The notes: a model not told the origin generated them from the sequence alone. Counted from the stretch's first letter, positions 15,507 to 23,775 are shown. The stretch is DNA of 64,000 nucleotides from HNR sp040400085 (GCA_040400085.1 JBBAQX010000001.1:1-64000), one strand, 5' to 3'. Translations and numbers: made by a program.

Positions 15507-15884
15507 TCAGGGGGCCCGGGGATTTAGAGGCAAGGGGGGGTGGGTCATAGAGTACCCCCCCCTTGCCTCTTTGGGTTTTGGGAAGGGGGTGTGCCCACCC
15601 CTTTTTCTTAAGCTGTAAGGCTTCTGGTGGCGCCAGGTAGCTTTTCCCACCACCTCTTCGTAGGTGGTCCCTTCCTTGTCGCAAGCCTCGTTGAGAAGGA
15701 TTTCGAGGACTTTGATGGTGAAGCCATCGCAGAGGGAGCCATGGACGCAGAGGTCGAGAGTCCTCAAGATTTCCAAGGCGAGGGGGGTAGGTTGCCAGGC
15801 GCGGATCAACTCCTTGGCTTTGGGGTCAAGGGCCTGGTCGCTGAGGTTGAGGAGCAGGGGGGCGATGGTGCTGGTATCGGACAT
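15507..15884 (-). CDS. Unknown protein; C-terminus probably mis-extended
   Basis: ATG 15884 gives MSDTSTIAPLLLNLSDQALD, a helical protein for about 80 residues. The open frame then runs through a strong hairpin (15526-15570), which is unlikely to be coding. In another frame a TAA occurs at about 15610, just before the hairpin, after GATRSLTA. A one-base shift near 15640 would give that shorter end. Confidence 0.55.
   Translation of the reverse strand: MSDTSTIAPLLLNLSDQALDPKAKELIRAWQPTPLALEILRTLDLCVHGSLCDGFTIKVLEILLNEACDKEGTTYEEVVGKATWRHQKPYSLRKRGGHTPFPKPKEARGGYSMTHPPLPLNPRAP
15526..15570. terminator. Long G/C hairpin, probable terminator
   Basis: Arms AGAGGCAAGGGGGGGT and its complement form a stem of about 16 bp around a short loop. 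TTTGGGTTTT follows on the plus strand. It lies at the end of the minus-strand gene starting at 15884. Confidence 0.65.
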
Positions 15885-15897
15885 GGGGCCAAGCCTT

Positions 15898-16140
15898 TCA
15901 GTAGTTAGTTGAATTGAGGGGGCCGACAGGGAACATGGGTACCCCGGTGGTGGCGTAGTATCCGGGGATACGGTTGAGTTCTTCGGATAGTTGGGAAGCG
16001 TCTTCTGGCCCGGAACAGAGGATGAGAAGGGGCCAGCCAACCCTTTGGATGGTTTCGCGGCTTCCGATGACCTCGGGCCATTCCAGGTTGGGTCGGTCTA
16101 CGGAGAGGTAGACCAGGTAGGCAGGGTTCTCAGGAACCAT
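15898..16140 (-). CDS. Unknown small protein (80 aa)
   Basis: ATG 16140: MVPENPAYLVYLSVDRPNLE, then VGWPLLILCSGPEDASQLSE, an alternating beta-alpha pattern. Starts 11 bases inside the upstream gene's end. No family recognised. Confidence 0.65.
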   Translation of the reverse strand: MVPENPAYLVYLSVDRPNLEWPEVIGSRETIQRVGWPLLILCSGPEDASQLSEELNRIPGYYATTGVPMFPVGPLNSTNY

Positions 16141-16558
16141 GGGTAACTCCTTGGTGGGCTGGGGTGGGGGGTTGTGGGAGGATGACCTGGTAAGCAAGGT
16201 CTTTGGGGGGTGGGGGGATGAGCCCCAGGGTAGAGAGGACCTCTGCCTCTCGGATGGCGGCAAGCTCCCAGAGTTGTTCGGGGGTCATGTTCTGGATAAG
16301 GGCGAGGGCTTTCCGGTTGACTTCATCCTGGGAGGGGTCCTTGCCTTCTTCCATGGCCCAATCGGCCATGACGGACTCGAAGTTGTGGCCCTCCAGGCTT
16401 TCGACGTGGTCTTTACAGAAGTTCAGGATACGGAGGGCGACGCCGGGGCCCATGGCGGGGGTGGTTGCCACCTTCATACCCCCTGTCTTGTGCCATTGGA
16501 TAGCTGTGTGGGCTTCGTAGAGAAGACTCAAGAGAAGGTAGCGGTAGGTGGGGGTCAT
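16130..16558 (-). CDS. Unknown helical protein (142 aa)
   Basis: ATG 16558 with GGTGTAGAACACCACCA immediately upstream. Helical protein (YRYLLLSLLYEAHTAIQWH; NRKALALIQNMTPEQLWELA) with Pro-rich C-terminus. First gene of its unit, divergent from the Cys-rich gene at 16597. Confidence 0.7.
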   Translation of the reverse strand: MTPTYRYLLLSLLYEAHTAIQWHKTGGMKVATTPAMGPGVALRILNFCKDHVESLEGHNFESVMADWAMEEGKDPSQDEVNRKALALIQNMTPEQLWELAAIREAEVLSTLGLIPPPPKDLAYQVILPQPPTPAHQGVTHGS

Positions 16559-16596
16559 TGGTGGTGTTCTACACCGAATTTGGTGTAGGTGGGGGG
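16559..16596. promoter_or_regulatory. Divergent control region with paired TACACC/GGTGTA
   Basis: CTACACC and GGTGTAG are separated by GAATTT between the starts at 16558 (-) and 16597 (+), so each strand has GGTGTA 11-17 nt before its ATG. Same arrangement as at 6812-6847. Confidence 0.55.
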
Positions 16597-17436
16597 ATGA
16601 GGATAGAGAGCGTACTCTCGGACTATGCGGACCAACTCCAGGTTAGCCTCTGGCTACCGGACTCGTACTTGTTCAGGGGGTGGCCGCCCACGATCCTGGT
16701 CAACATCCTTAGCTCGGGGGGAGAGCGCAACCTGCTGGCTTTCGAGGCACTCCTTTCCAGGGAGGAGGATGGTACCAGGCGGACCTGGTACCTGGGCCGG
16801 GCATGGGTCACTGAAGACCTGGTGGTTCTTGAGTGGGAAGTGCCCCCTTCGTTGATCGAGAAGGTGGCTCACCTGGTGGTGGCTCTTCGGCATGGGAGGG
16901 GGCGTTCTATCGCCGGGTGGGCAAGGGTAGGACCTGTGACCCCCTGGAGACCTCGGCTGAAACGACAAGCTGAAAAGCCAGTAACCCAGGGGAAGCCTTG
17001 TGATTACTGCAAGTGCGATGACTGCCAGGGAGAGGTTGAGGAGCCCCCTTTCCAGCGACACTCTTTGCTTCTGGCAAGCGGTCACCGGATGTGTGACATA
17101 TGCGCTCACTACCCTCCTTGTGGGATGGGGGACGATTGCGAAGAGTACGACTTGAAAGGGTGGTGTCAGCACAGACCCCCCCTGAAGGAAGGTCACGCTT
17201 ACCCGGCTCGCCATACCTGGGCGAAGATACCGGGTAAGGGGGAGACCACGGGGACCTTGGAGGATGCCGGGTGGTCTCTTGATCGTATTTACCGGGGAAA
17301 GAAGAAGTACCTTTCGGTGGGGGTGACAGAGAAAGGGGTGAAGGTCTACGTGACGGGGGTGCCTTTCAAGGTGCCTGCTTTCTGGTGTGGTTGGCCTGTG
17401 GAGGTAGAAGTGGTGGGGAGGATACAGCCTATCTGA
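16597..17436 (+). CDS. Cys-rich protein (279 aa), probable zinc-binding middle
   Basis: ATG 16597. Residues 1-120 are beta-rich; 135-190 hold nine Cys (CDYCKCDDC, CDIC, then PPCGMGDDC and a final C) that suggest two or three metal sites; the C-terminal 40 residues end VPAFWCGWPVEVEVV, matching the tail module of the 60-residue protein at 3067-3249. First gene of the plus-strand unit to 22.2 kb. Function unknown. Confidence 0.7.
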   Translation: MRIESVLSDYADQLQVSLWLPDSYLFRGWPPTILVNILSSGGERNLLAFEALLSREEDGTRRTWYLGRAWVTEDLVVLEWEVPPSLIEKVAHLVVALRHGRGRSIAGWARVGPVTPWRPRLKRQAEKPVTQGKPCDYCKCDDCQGEVEEPPFQRHSLLLASGHRMCDICAHYPPCGMGDDCEEYDLKGWCQHRPPLKEGHAYPARHTWAKIPGKGETTGTLEDAGWSLDRIYRGKKKYLSVGVTEKGVKVYVTGVPFKVPAFWCGWPVEVEVVGRIQPI

Positions 17437-17455
17437 TCCGGTGTACCTGGGGGGT

Positions 17456-17878
17456 ATGCCTGTCTACCTGATCGTAGGAGTTTTTCTCCAAGAGTCCCTG
17501 CTCTGGGATCGTGTGGGGGCGCATACGGGGTGCGAAGAGCATGGTCCATTGACTTCCGCTTTTTGCCCGAAGTGCGGGAGTCCGGCTGTCCCTCGGTTTG
17601 ACCTGGTGCCCAAGGGGAAGCTTGCCAGGTACCTGGCCACGCATCCTGATCGCCATGGAAATGGCCATTGGCTCAGTCACCTTCCGGGAGGTTTCGAGTT
17701 GTTCCCTAACGCGAAGGGGACCTACCTGGGGAAGTCTCTGGTAGAGGTCTACGAGAACCGGATGGTCCCTGCGGTGACCAAGGCACAAATGGACGCTGCC
17801 TACCGCGAAGTCTCCAAGGTGGCTGTAGACCTGGGCCTCAAAGAGAAGCCTGTGTTTGACGTGGTTCTGGCCCCCTGA
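17456..17878 (+). CDS. Zinc-ribbon-containing protein (140 aa)
   Basis: ATG 17456 with GGTGTACC upstream. Hydrophobic start (MPVYLIVGVFLQESLLWDRV), then CEEHGPLTSAFCPKCGSP, a zinc ribbon, then a mixed C-terminal part. Could be a nucleic-acid-binding adaptor. No family recognised. Confidence 0.65.
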   Translation: MPVYLIVGVFLQESLLWDRVGAHTGCEEHGPLTSAFCPKCGSPAVPRFDLVPKGKLARYLATHPDRHGNGHWLSHLPGGFELFPNAKGTYLGKSLVEVYENRMVPAVTKAQMDAAYREVSKVAVDLGLKEKPVFDVVLAP

Positions 17879-17889
17879 TAAGGATGACC

Positions 17890-18579
17890 ATGGAACATCA
17901 CGAGTATACACAGCAGCCTCGGGGTCTATGCCCCGGGAGGTACGCCCACTTCAAAGGGTCGGTCTACGAGGTTGTCCGGGAGGGGTTGGACGTTACCAAT
18001 CGACCGGGAGGGTCGATTGACGTGGTCATCTACCACAAGGACGGGATGTGGTTCGTTCGAGATAAAGCAGAGTTCTTGGGGGTGGTTCGTTGGCCTGACA
18101 ACAGGCTACGGTCTCGGTGGGTACCCACCGCTGTCCTGGCCAAAGAGGTTTCCATGCAAAACCGTACCCACCAATGGATCGGGGCCATGTCTGCCACCCT
18201 CTTGACGTGCTTGGATGACCTGGCATCTCGGAAGGCAGGGGGAGACAATCCCCCCCAACGTGCTAGCTGGGCCCAACTCGCACGTTACCTCTACGACGTG
18301 ATCGACCCAAGCCCTTGGAAGCCTCCAACCAGTCCGATTCCCCGGTACATCTTGAGGAGGTCCCGGGAGGTCTTGGCCCACTTCTTGTTTGCTTTCGATC
18401 TGTCCGTCGCTGTTCAGTGGGCTTCCTACTGGCTACCCCGGGTTGAGTCGATCTACGCGGGGTCCTGGCCCCTCTCCAGAAGCTTGGACTTCGTCATGCT
18501 GGAGAGGGTACTGAACGACCTTCTGACCCTTGCCCGAGAAGAAGCCCAACGCTGCGCGGAGGCAGAACAACAGGGCTGA
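17890..18579 (+). CDS. DUF1653-like domain protein (229 aa)
   Basis: Start taken at ATG 17890 because AAGG sits six bases upstream (ATG 17884 is also in frame). Residues 10-70 read GRYAHFKGSVYEVV, DVVIYHKDGMWFVRDKAEFL, the pattern of the small SH3-like DUF1653 family. The remaining 150 residues are helical. The family's role is unknown. Confidence 0.65.
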   Translation: MEHHEYTQQPRGLCPGRYAHFKGSVYEVVREGLDVTNRPGGSIDVVIYHKDGMWFVRDKAEFLGVVRWPDNRLRSRWVPTAVLAKEVSMQNRTHQWIGAMSATLLTCLDDLASRKAGGDNPPQRASWAQLARYLYDVIDPSPWKPPTSPIPRYILRRSREVLAHFLFAFDLSVAVQWASYWLPRVESIYAGSWPLSRSLDFVMLERVLNDLLTLAREEAQRCAEAEQQG

Positions 18580-18598
18580 CGGTGTAGTACAGGGCCTC

Positions 18599-18922
18599 AT
18601 GACCCATGCTACCCTGAACGACTTCCTGCTGTGGCTTGCGGAAGACTGCAAGAAGACCTTTGACCCTGACGCGGACCTCATCGAAGCCGACATCAAGGTC
18701 TCCGATGCCGTGGACTTGGAGCGCAAGATCATCCTGACCATGAAAGACAAGGCCAAGGACAAGGCCACCTTCATCGAAGCGCACATCGAAAAGATGAATG
18801 CCGGGCTTAGCCTTTTGCAGCTAGCGCCCGGCATGATCTTCAACCTCTGGGTTGATGCTTGCATCTTCCGGTGGGTCAAGGACAACGTCCCAGACGGGGC
18901 ACCGGTACCCCTCGCTACCTAA
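18599..18922 (+). CDS. Unknown helical protein (107 aa)
   Basis: ATG 18599 with GGTGTAGTACAGGGCCTC before it. Highly charged helices (DLERKIILTMKDKAKDKATF). Its last 34 codons overlap the open frame of the converging lipoprotein gene. A short CGCTACC-TAA-GGTAGCG hairpin (18913-18929) covers the stop and may terminate both. Confidence 0.7.
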   Translation: MTHATLNDFLLWLAEDCKKTFDPDADLIEADIKVSDAVDLERKIILTMKDKAKDKATFIEAHIEKMNAGLSLLQLAPGMIFNLWVDACIFRWVKDNVPDGAPVPLAT

Positions 18923-19330
18923 GGTAGCGGTGCAGGTCCAGGTGTCGATCTGCCAGGTTGACGAACAGTACCCGATGCTACCGAGGTGGTTGCGGCAAAC
19001 GCGGCAAGCTTCGGGGACCACGTAAGACGTGGTGATGGGGAAGGACGACCCAAACTTGATCCACCGGCATTGGATGTATTCCTTGCCATCGGCAGCCACA
19101 CAGGGCTTGCTGGTGTAGGCAACGAAACCCGGGGCCGGGGGAGGGTTGCTGCCACAGTCATAGGCGACGTTGCAGGCAACAGCCACAGCCTGAGAGACCT
19201 CCGAGGTCTCTTCCAAAGAGGCCCCACCGGCACCCCCAGACCCCAACTCATCGGTACCGGAACCATCAACGGTACAGGCCAGAGACAGGGTGACGATTGC
19301 AGCGGCTAGCAGGGCTTGGATAACCTTCAT
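18821..19330 (-). CDS. Cys-rich lipoprotein
   Basis: ATG 19330 opens a lipoprotein signal (MKVIQALLAAAIVTLSLAC, lipobox LSLAC) and a Gly/Ser linker, then about ten Cys (SNPPPAPGFVAYTSKPC, CRVCRNHLGSIGYC) that could form disulfides outside the cytoplasm. The frame runs on to 18821, overlapping the neighbouring gene by 102 nt; the end may lie nearer 18910. Linker style resembles myxobacterial surface lipoproteins. Possibly expressed on the infected cell. Confidence 0.7.
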   Translation of the reverse strand: MKVIQALLAAAIVTLSLACTVDGSGTDELGSGGAGGASLEETSEVSQAVAVACNVAYDCGSNPPPAPGFVAYTSKPCVAADGKEYIQCRWIKFGSSFPITTSYVVPEACRVCRNHLGSIGYCSSTWQIDTWTCTATLGSEGYRCPVWDVVLDPPEDASINPEVEDHAGR

Positions 19331-19385
19331 GGACTAGACTCCTTTAGGGCGCGACAGTTTAGCAGGTCGGTGTAACCTGGCTACT

Positions 19386-19928
19386 ATGCGCTACAGGAAA
19401 GGTGAAAAGGTCACCATGCGGGTCTACAACTACCCTTGGTCGGGGAGGCTAGGGCGATGTAGCGAGGTGTGCCTTTACTGCGGGGATGGGGGTAGTGCTT
19501 GGTCCTTGTCGAGTGCCCCGGATAGATGCCTCAAGTGCTCATCCGACAAGCAGCCTATCCCTGAGCTAATGGCCAGGATGGAAGCCACCGCTGAAGAGAG
19601 TGTCCGGTCATGGTGCCTTGAGCATGGCCTGGACTACGAAGCCACGGTGGAGGCGCTGAGGGTGCAGTATGGGGGCGACCCTGATCAAGACTTCGTTGTC
19701 ATCCGGGATGACCTTGAGGTAGCGGCCCTGGTTGCAGCCTTGAGCCCCGATCAGACGATGGCTGCCAAGTATAGGGGGTACACCCCGATAGACCTCCTCA
19801 ACTTCTACCGCTTTGGGGTTATTCTGGGCCAAGAGAAGGGGGTTAGCCCCTTTGAGGGCCCTTGCAAAGATCCCGACCCCGGGGTCAGTGTAACCGGTCC
19901 ATGCTCGATTCCAAAAAGGCCCTGTTGA
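19386..19928 (+). CDS. Zinc-ribbon protein (180 aa)
   Basis: ATG 19386 with GGTGTAACCTGGCTACT before it. CLYC at 29-32 and CLKC at 48-51 form a zinc ribbon; the rest is helical with EEVRSWCLEHGLDY-like and LAALSPDQTMAAKYRGYTP segments. The end overlaps the next gene's start by 28 nt, and the last 25 residues look less coding. Confidence 0.65.
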   Translation: MRYRKGEKVTMRVYNYPWSGRLGRCSEVCLYCGDGGSAWSLSSAPDRCLKCSSDKQPIPELMARMEATAEESVRSWCLEHGLDYEATVEALRVQYGGDPDQDFVVIRDDLEVAALVAALSPDQTMAAKYRGYTPIDLLNFYRFGVILGQEKGVSPFEGPCKDPDPGVSVTGPCSIPKRPC

Positions 19929-20285
19929 TCTTCGGGACGTGCGTTACCCGAGAGACCTTCATCTGTCCGGATGGCACCCCCCAGGCCGGAGTTTGAACCC
20001 TTCTTGGTAAAGGCTACGAGCCAGGGTCATTTGATCTTGAGTCCGGATGGTCTGCTCAATCTTTGGAGGGTCAACGGTCAACCGGGGGCCTTGACCTTGG
20101 TTGACTACCCGGAAGCGGGGCCCGGGGTCATGCTGTTTGGCAAACTGCTGAGGGTTGCCACAGGGAGTGACCCCCGCCCTGCACCTGTGAACGTTGCGGC
20201 TCACCTGCGAGAGGTTACCGAGACGTTCAGAACCTTGGGGATTCAAGGAATGCCCATGCTACACATGGTCCTTCGGAGCTACTAA
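19901..20285 (+). CDS. Unknown protein (about 128 aa), split by a frameshift
   Basis: ATG 19901 (AGTGTAACC upstream) reads MLDSKKALLIFGTCVTRETF then stops at 19996. After the six-C run at 19977-19982 another frame continues FEPFLVKATSQGHLILSPDG and runs to 20285. Joining them gives one coherent beta-rich protein; a C indel is the simplest cause. A separate start at 19971 is the alternative. Confidence 0.6.
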
Positions 20286-20286
20286 G

Positions 20287-20775
20287 ATGAACACCAAAGT
20301 TGAGATTGAGCGTCGTTTCCTGGTCAACGCTTCGGGGTTCCCCACACGCGGCACCGATGGGGGGATAGAGATTCTTCAGGGCTACTTCACCAGGGGTGCC
20401 CCTTCCTTGAGGGTCCGGGTGACCGAGGCTAGCGCCTGGATTACCGTGAAGGGCAAGGGCACCATCTCTCGGCAAGAATACGAGATGGAGATCCCCCGGG
20501 ACATGGGGCTAGCCCTCATGAAGACGGTCTCGGCCAAGGTCAGCAAGACGCGGTACCAATACCCCTTCCGAGGGCTAACCTGGGAAGTGGACATCTACGA
20601 GGGGGACCACAAGGGTCTTGTGGTGGTAGAGGTCGAGATCCCTTCGGAAGATACGGCGTTGGACCTACCCCCTTGGGTAGGTCGGGAAGTCACCTCGGAT
20701 TCGAGGTACAACGCGGCGGCCTTGGCCTTCTCGACACCCAAGACTTTCCAGGCTCTCTTGCAACAGTCGGTGTAA
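20287..20775 (+). CDS. CYTH-domain triphosphate-binding enzyme
   Basis: 162 residues from ATG 20287. The signature EIERRFLV at 5-12 (family ExExK, here with Arg) and the tunnel strands SLRVRVTEASAWITVKGKG and TWEVDIYEGDHKGLVVVEVE are characteristic. CYTH enzymes bind triphosphates in a beta tunnel; members include inorganic triphosphatase, thiamine triphosphatase, RNA triphosphatase and class IV adenylate cyclase. The short single-domain form does not decide among these. Lies between a small unknown and a P-loop-like protein. Confidence 0.9.
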   Translation: MNTKVEIERRFLVNASGFPTRGTDGGIEILQGYFTRGAPSLRVRVTEASAWITVKGKGTISRQEYEMEIPRDMGLALMKTVSAKVSKTRYQYPFRGLTWEVDIYEGDHKGLVVVEVEIPSEDTALDLPPWVGREVTSDSRYNAAALAFSTPKTFQALLQQSV

Positions 20776-20783
20776 GCCGGGCC

Positions 20784-21164
20784 ATGCAGATCCTTGTTCA
20801 AGGGCCCAACCCTGAAGAGAATTGGGCCATGGCAAAGCTCCTACGCACCCTTCTCTCCCAACAAGGGTTCAGCGCAACGGAGCTTATCTTTGAACTAGAT
20901 CCCGGGGGAGACCCTGAGTCTGCTTTGGACAGGACCAAGATAGACGGACTTCTCCGAAAGCTTCCGGTGGGTGTCGGGGTGAAGAGCCTGGCCCCTCCCA
21001 AAGAGCGCGAGCGTTTCCTGTGGCAGGGCAGGGTGGTGGTTTTCTCCCACGTTTCCTCTTCGCACTGGTACATCGTCCATGAACAAGAGGATGGGGGTGT
21101 CTCACGGCCCCATGCTGTGAGACCGGATGAGCTACTGGCTTGCCCAAGGGTGGTGACGTTATGA
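20784..21164 (+). CDS. Unknown protein with degenerate P-loop-like start (126 aa)
   Basis: ATG 20784 (GGTGTAAGCCGGGCC upstream). MQILVQGPNPEENWAMAKLL resembles a nucleoside-kinase P-loop but lacks the GK[ST], so ATP binding is doubtful. C-terminal half beta (RFLWQGRVVVFSHVSSSHWY). Its TGA overlaps the Nudix ATG. Confidence 0.65.
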   Translation: MQILVQGPNPEENWAMAKLLRTLLSQQGFSATELIFELDPGGDPESALDRTKIDGLLRKLPVGVGVKSLAPPKERERFLWQGRVVVFSHVSSSHWYIVHEQEDGGVSRPHAVRPDELLACPRVVTL

Positions 21165-21583
21165 TTACCGTCGTCTGCGCTGTGATCTTGTGGAAAAACC
21201 GGATCTTCTTGGAACAGAGACAGCTGGACAAGGAATTCCCTCTCTATTGGGCCTGTCCCGGGGGCAAGGTGGAGGAAGGGGAGACAGACCATGGCGCCCT
21301 GAGCCGTGAGCTTTGGGAGGAGCTACGCATCGGGGCCCTCCCCATTGACCCTGAGCCTATTGCGGTCAACGAGTTTGAGCCTCCAAAGATGCGCGTGGCT
21401 TGCCGTGTCAAGCAGTACGTCATGAGGGTGAGGTTCCAACCCCCGGTAGCCCCCAACCTTCAAGCTGCGGTAGGGTGTGGGTGGTTCACAAGCTCCGAGC
21501 TAGACAACCTCAACAAGGCCCCTAGCCTGGACTTGAACTTGGAAGTCATCCGGGCTGCCATGCTGGTCAATGCACGTCGTTGA
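21161..21583 (+). CDS. Nudix hydrolase
   Basis: 140 residues with a complete Nudix box: G35, E41, R49-E50-L-W-E53-E54 (GGKVEEGE then ALSRELWEEL), which binds Mg and hydrolyses a nucleoside diphosphate linked to another group. The N-terminal strand TVVCAVILWKNRIFLEQRQ is typical of MutT-like members. Phage Nudix enzymes may clean nucleotide pools, remove mRNA 5' caps or act on signal nucleotides. Coupled to genes on both sides. Confidence 0.93.
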   Translation: MITVVCAVILWKNRIFLEQRQLDKEFPLYWACPGGKVEEGETDHGALSRELWEELRIGALPIDPEPIAVNEFEPPKMRVACRVKQYVMRVRFQPPVAPNLQAAVGCGWFTSSELDNLNKAPSLDLNLEVIRAAMLVNARR

Positions 21584-21851
21584 CTTTGACTTGCATGAAT
21601 TCGAGTCTCTCTGTGGCGACAAGCCAGGTACCTTGCGCTGCAAGAGGTGCAAGCTTCTGGTCTTTGCAGAAGAGATCCCGATGCCCTGGAGCCGTACCTC
21701 GGAAGAACAGCGGCAGATAGCCTATCACGGCTTCGCGCCCCCTATTCGATTTCACCTGGCCTGTAGGTACTACTCCTACGAAGACCCTTGGGAGTGTCCA
21801 CGCTTCACCAAGGGCCCCCGGCCTGGGCCCAGGTCCTACACTTCGCTTTGA
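21570..21851 (+). CDS. Small zinc-binding protein (93 aa)
   Basis: ATG 21570 begins inside the last codons of the Nudix gene. CGDKPGTLRCKRCK in the first 30 residues and two later Cys (LACRYYS, ECPRF) could bind zinc. C-terminus Pro/Arg-rich. No family recognised. Confidence 0.65.
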   Translation: MHVVDFDLHEFESLCGDKPGTLRCKRCKLLVFAEEIPMPWSRTSEEQRQIAYHGFAPPIRFHLACRYYSYEDPWECPRFTKGPRPGPRSYTSL

Positions 21852-21872
21852 ATGTGTAGTATGTTGGGGGCC

Positions 21873-22184
21873 ATGCTCAGCAAGGTATATGATGCAGCCC
21901 TCTGGCTAACACGGGTCATCCGGGTTCTACCCACCCCCAGCCAAGAGAGGGTCATGTTCCGCATGGTCACCAAAGAGCGGTATGGTGCTGACCTGGCCCA
22001 TGAAACTGGTCTGGGGGTGGGGGTCTACCCCATCCTGGACACCCTGATTCAGAAGGGCTGGGTAGCTTGCTCTAACCCGGCAGAGGTGCCGGCGATCATG
22101 ACCCTCCTCCACGGTACCGAACAGCACCAGAGGTACCGGCTAACGGCGTTGGGTCATTGCCGGTTGGAAGAGGTCATGGGCTAA
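21873..22184 (+). CDS. PadR-like winged-helix protein (103 aa)
   Basis: ATG 21873 chosen because TGTGTAGTATG precedes it at the usual distance; ATG 21852 is possible. The pattern KERYGADLAHETGLGVGVYP then ILDTLIQKGWV and RYRLTALGH is that of a PadR-type DNA-binding winged helix, in which a stable regulator binds a promoter as a dimer. Last gene of the plus-strand unit; its end overlaps the converging gene by 45 nt. A possible regulator of phage genes. Confidence 0.7.
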   Translation: MLSKVYDAALWLTRVIRVLPTPSQERVMFRMVTKERYGADLAHETGLGVGVYPILDTLIQKGWVACSNPAEVPAIMTLLHGTEQHQRYRLTALGHCRLEEVMG

Positions 22185-22631
22185 GTTGAAGTCAGTGCTC
22201 GTGAAATCCAGGCCCATCTCTTTGCAGACAGCCTCGAACATATCGCACAAGATACTGGCAAGGCTTGTGTATTCGTCCCCGTAGACGACTGCGATACCCT
22301 CATCGTTGATAGCCGGGGCTGACCCGTAGAAAGCCTCTCCTCCAAGCATCTCCCGAGCTTCTGTCTTCTGCTCCGGGGTGATGAGCAAAGAGCCGCAGTT
22401 GCTACGGGACCACAGGTCTTTGCCAACGAAGCCTCCCCCCACGTCGAAAGCAGCCAAGACTTTCTGGACCCGTGGGTGGTTCATGACCTCCGCGGGGAAG
22501 TGGTAGACCATGGAGCTTGAGTTGGTGACAAAGCCCAGGTTGGCGCTTACCTGAACCACGTACTCGGGCTCATCCTCGGGCACAGGGGGCTGGACGATGA
22601 GCCCGAGGATGTTGTCTTCAGGGTTGGGCAT
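22140..22631 (-). CDS. GFVTNSSS-motif protein next to a radical SAM enzyme (163 aa)
   Basis: ATG 22631 overlaps the end of the radical SAM gene by 14 nt. The early segment VQVSANLGFVTNSSSMVYHF matches a motif (FVTNSSS) seen near the N-terminus of many small unknown proteins in bacteria and phages. The rest is acidic and alpha/beta. Its chemical role is not known. Tight coupling to the radical SAM gene makes a substrate or partner relation worth testing. Confidence 0.65.
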   Translation of the reverse strand: MPNPEDNILGLIVQPPVPEDEPEYVVQVSANLGFVTNSSSMVYHFPAEVMNHPRVQKVLAAFDVGGGFVGKDLWSRSNCGSLLITPEQKTEAREMLGGEAFYGSAPAINDEGIAVVYGDEYTSLASILCDMFEAVCKEMGLDFTSTDFNLAHDLFQPAMTQRR

Positions 22632-23775
22632 GTGGGCCTCCGTTCATGTTGTGGGGGGTGAAAGCACAGGTGAGGTAGTGCCAGTTAGACGAGATGGTGC
22701 ATCGCCTTTGGAAGGAACAGTTAGAGCAGGCATCCCCACGGGGCTCTCCGTGGTAGACCCCCAGCCTATCCCAAAGGCTTTGGCTCGAATGGGCGAAAAT
22801 AGTGGGCGCCGTATCGTAGGGGGGGTGGAAGGAACTAGGGCTCATCCTACCCTTCCTGTCGATGTAGGCGGAGAAGAAGCCTTCCACGGGAACGGCCAGG
22901 TCAGTGTTGACCTTTAGCCAGGGGCGCGAGAGAAAGTAGGGAAGAAGTCCCTGGCTAAAGGATATCCTCCAACCCGCTTCCTGAGCCTTACGTAGAACCC
23001 CAGGGAGGCGGTTCTGATAGACTTCCTTGGTCATCAGACGCTCCAGGGTGCCCTTCCCCACCTCCGGGTAGTAGGCCAGCAGAACCAGGCTCAGGGGCCT
23101 CTTGGGGTGGTTGGGTTTGATGGCCGACACCAGGCTTTCGATAGCCTTTGCTGCCATCATGTCCGCGATGACGTGGATGTTTAGCTGCACCCTGGGATCA
23201 AGGGCTTCTTGGAGCTTCCCGAAGTGCTCAGCGAACCACTCAATCCCGGTGGAGACATGGAAGGTCATGCTCACCCCGCCACAGCACTCGTTGGTTGCCT
23301 CAACAACCTCGGGGAGCAGGGCCGCCCCATTTGTTGTATAGTTGGGCACCGACCCCAATTGCCGTGTTATCCGGAGGATATGCGCAAACTGAGGATGCTG
23401 TGTCGGCTCACCCCCACCGAAAGCGATCTGGTAGGGGGGCTCCTTGAAACCAAGGATGGTTTTGGAAACTAGCTCTACAGGGCCATGCTCTCCCTTCGGG
23501 TCACTGGCCATGTAGCAGTAGTCTTTGCAATGGGTCTTGCCAAAGCTACAGCGATCCGTAAGTTGCAAGTCCAAACATTCCGGGACAGGGGACCAGCCTT
23601 GCCTCTGGTACCCTCGCTGGGGGTACCTCCGTTTGATCTCCTCCCACTGGTCATGGTTGAAGATACGGCTGCCGTATTCCCATGACTTGACGGTGCGAAC
23701 GATAGCGCCCGTCTTTTCGTTGAAGGCCGAAGAGTAAAGAGTCTTACCCTCCAGGTCGAGCTTCATGCTTCGCAT
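22618..23775 (-). CDS. Radical SAM enzyme with C-terminal Cys cluster
   Basis: 385 residues. The iron-sulfur motif is C76-x6-C83-x3-C87 (CSFGKTHCKDYCYM), wider than the usual Cx3Cx2C, followed by FGGGEPT at 119-125, the SAM-binding GGE motif. The C-terminal region (near 345-370) has five more Cys (CSNCSFQRRC and two later), as in SPASM-like enzymes that modify peptides. Start at ATG 23775, with GGTGTAGTCCCGGCTC upstream. Paired with the GFVTNSSS protein. Substrate unknown; the unusual spacing of the first cluster is clear in the sequence. Confidence 0.85.
   Translation of the reverse strand: MRSMKLDLEGKTLYSSAFNEKTGAIVRTVKSWEYGSRIFNHDQWEEIKRRYPQRGYQRQGWSPVPECLDLQLTDRCSFGKTHCKDYCYMASDPKGEHGPVELVSKTILGFKEPPYQIAFGGGEPTQHPQFAHILRITRQLGSVPNYTTNGAALLPEVVEATNECCGGVSMTFHVSTGIEWFAEHFGKLQEALDPRVQLNIHVIADMMAAKAIESLVSAIKPNHPKRPLSLVLLAYYPEVGKGTLERLMTKEVYQNRLPGVLRKAQEAGWRISFSQGLLPYFLSRPWLKVNTDLAVPVEGFFSAYIDRKGRMSPSSFHPPYDTAPTIFAHSSQSLWDRLGVYHGEPRGDACSNCSFQRRCTISSNWHYLTCAFTPHNMNGGPHAQP

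Noticed and set aside
20784..21164. P-loop kinase assignment
   Set aside because: The start GPNPEENWAMAKLL lacks the GK[ST] needed for phosphate binding.
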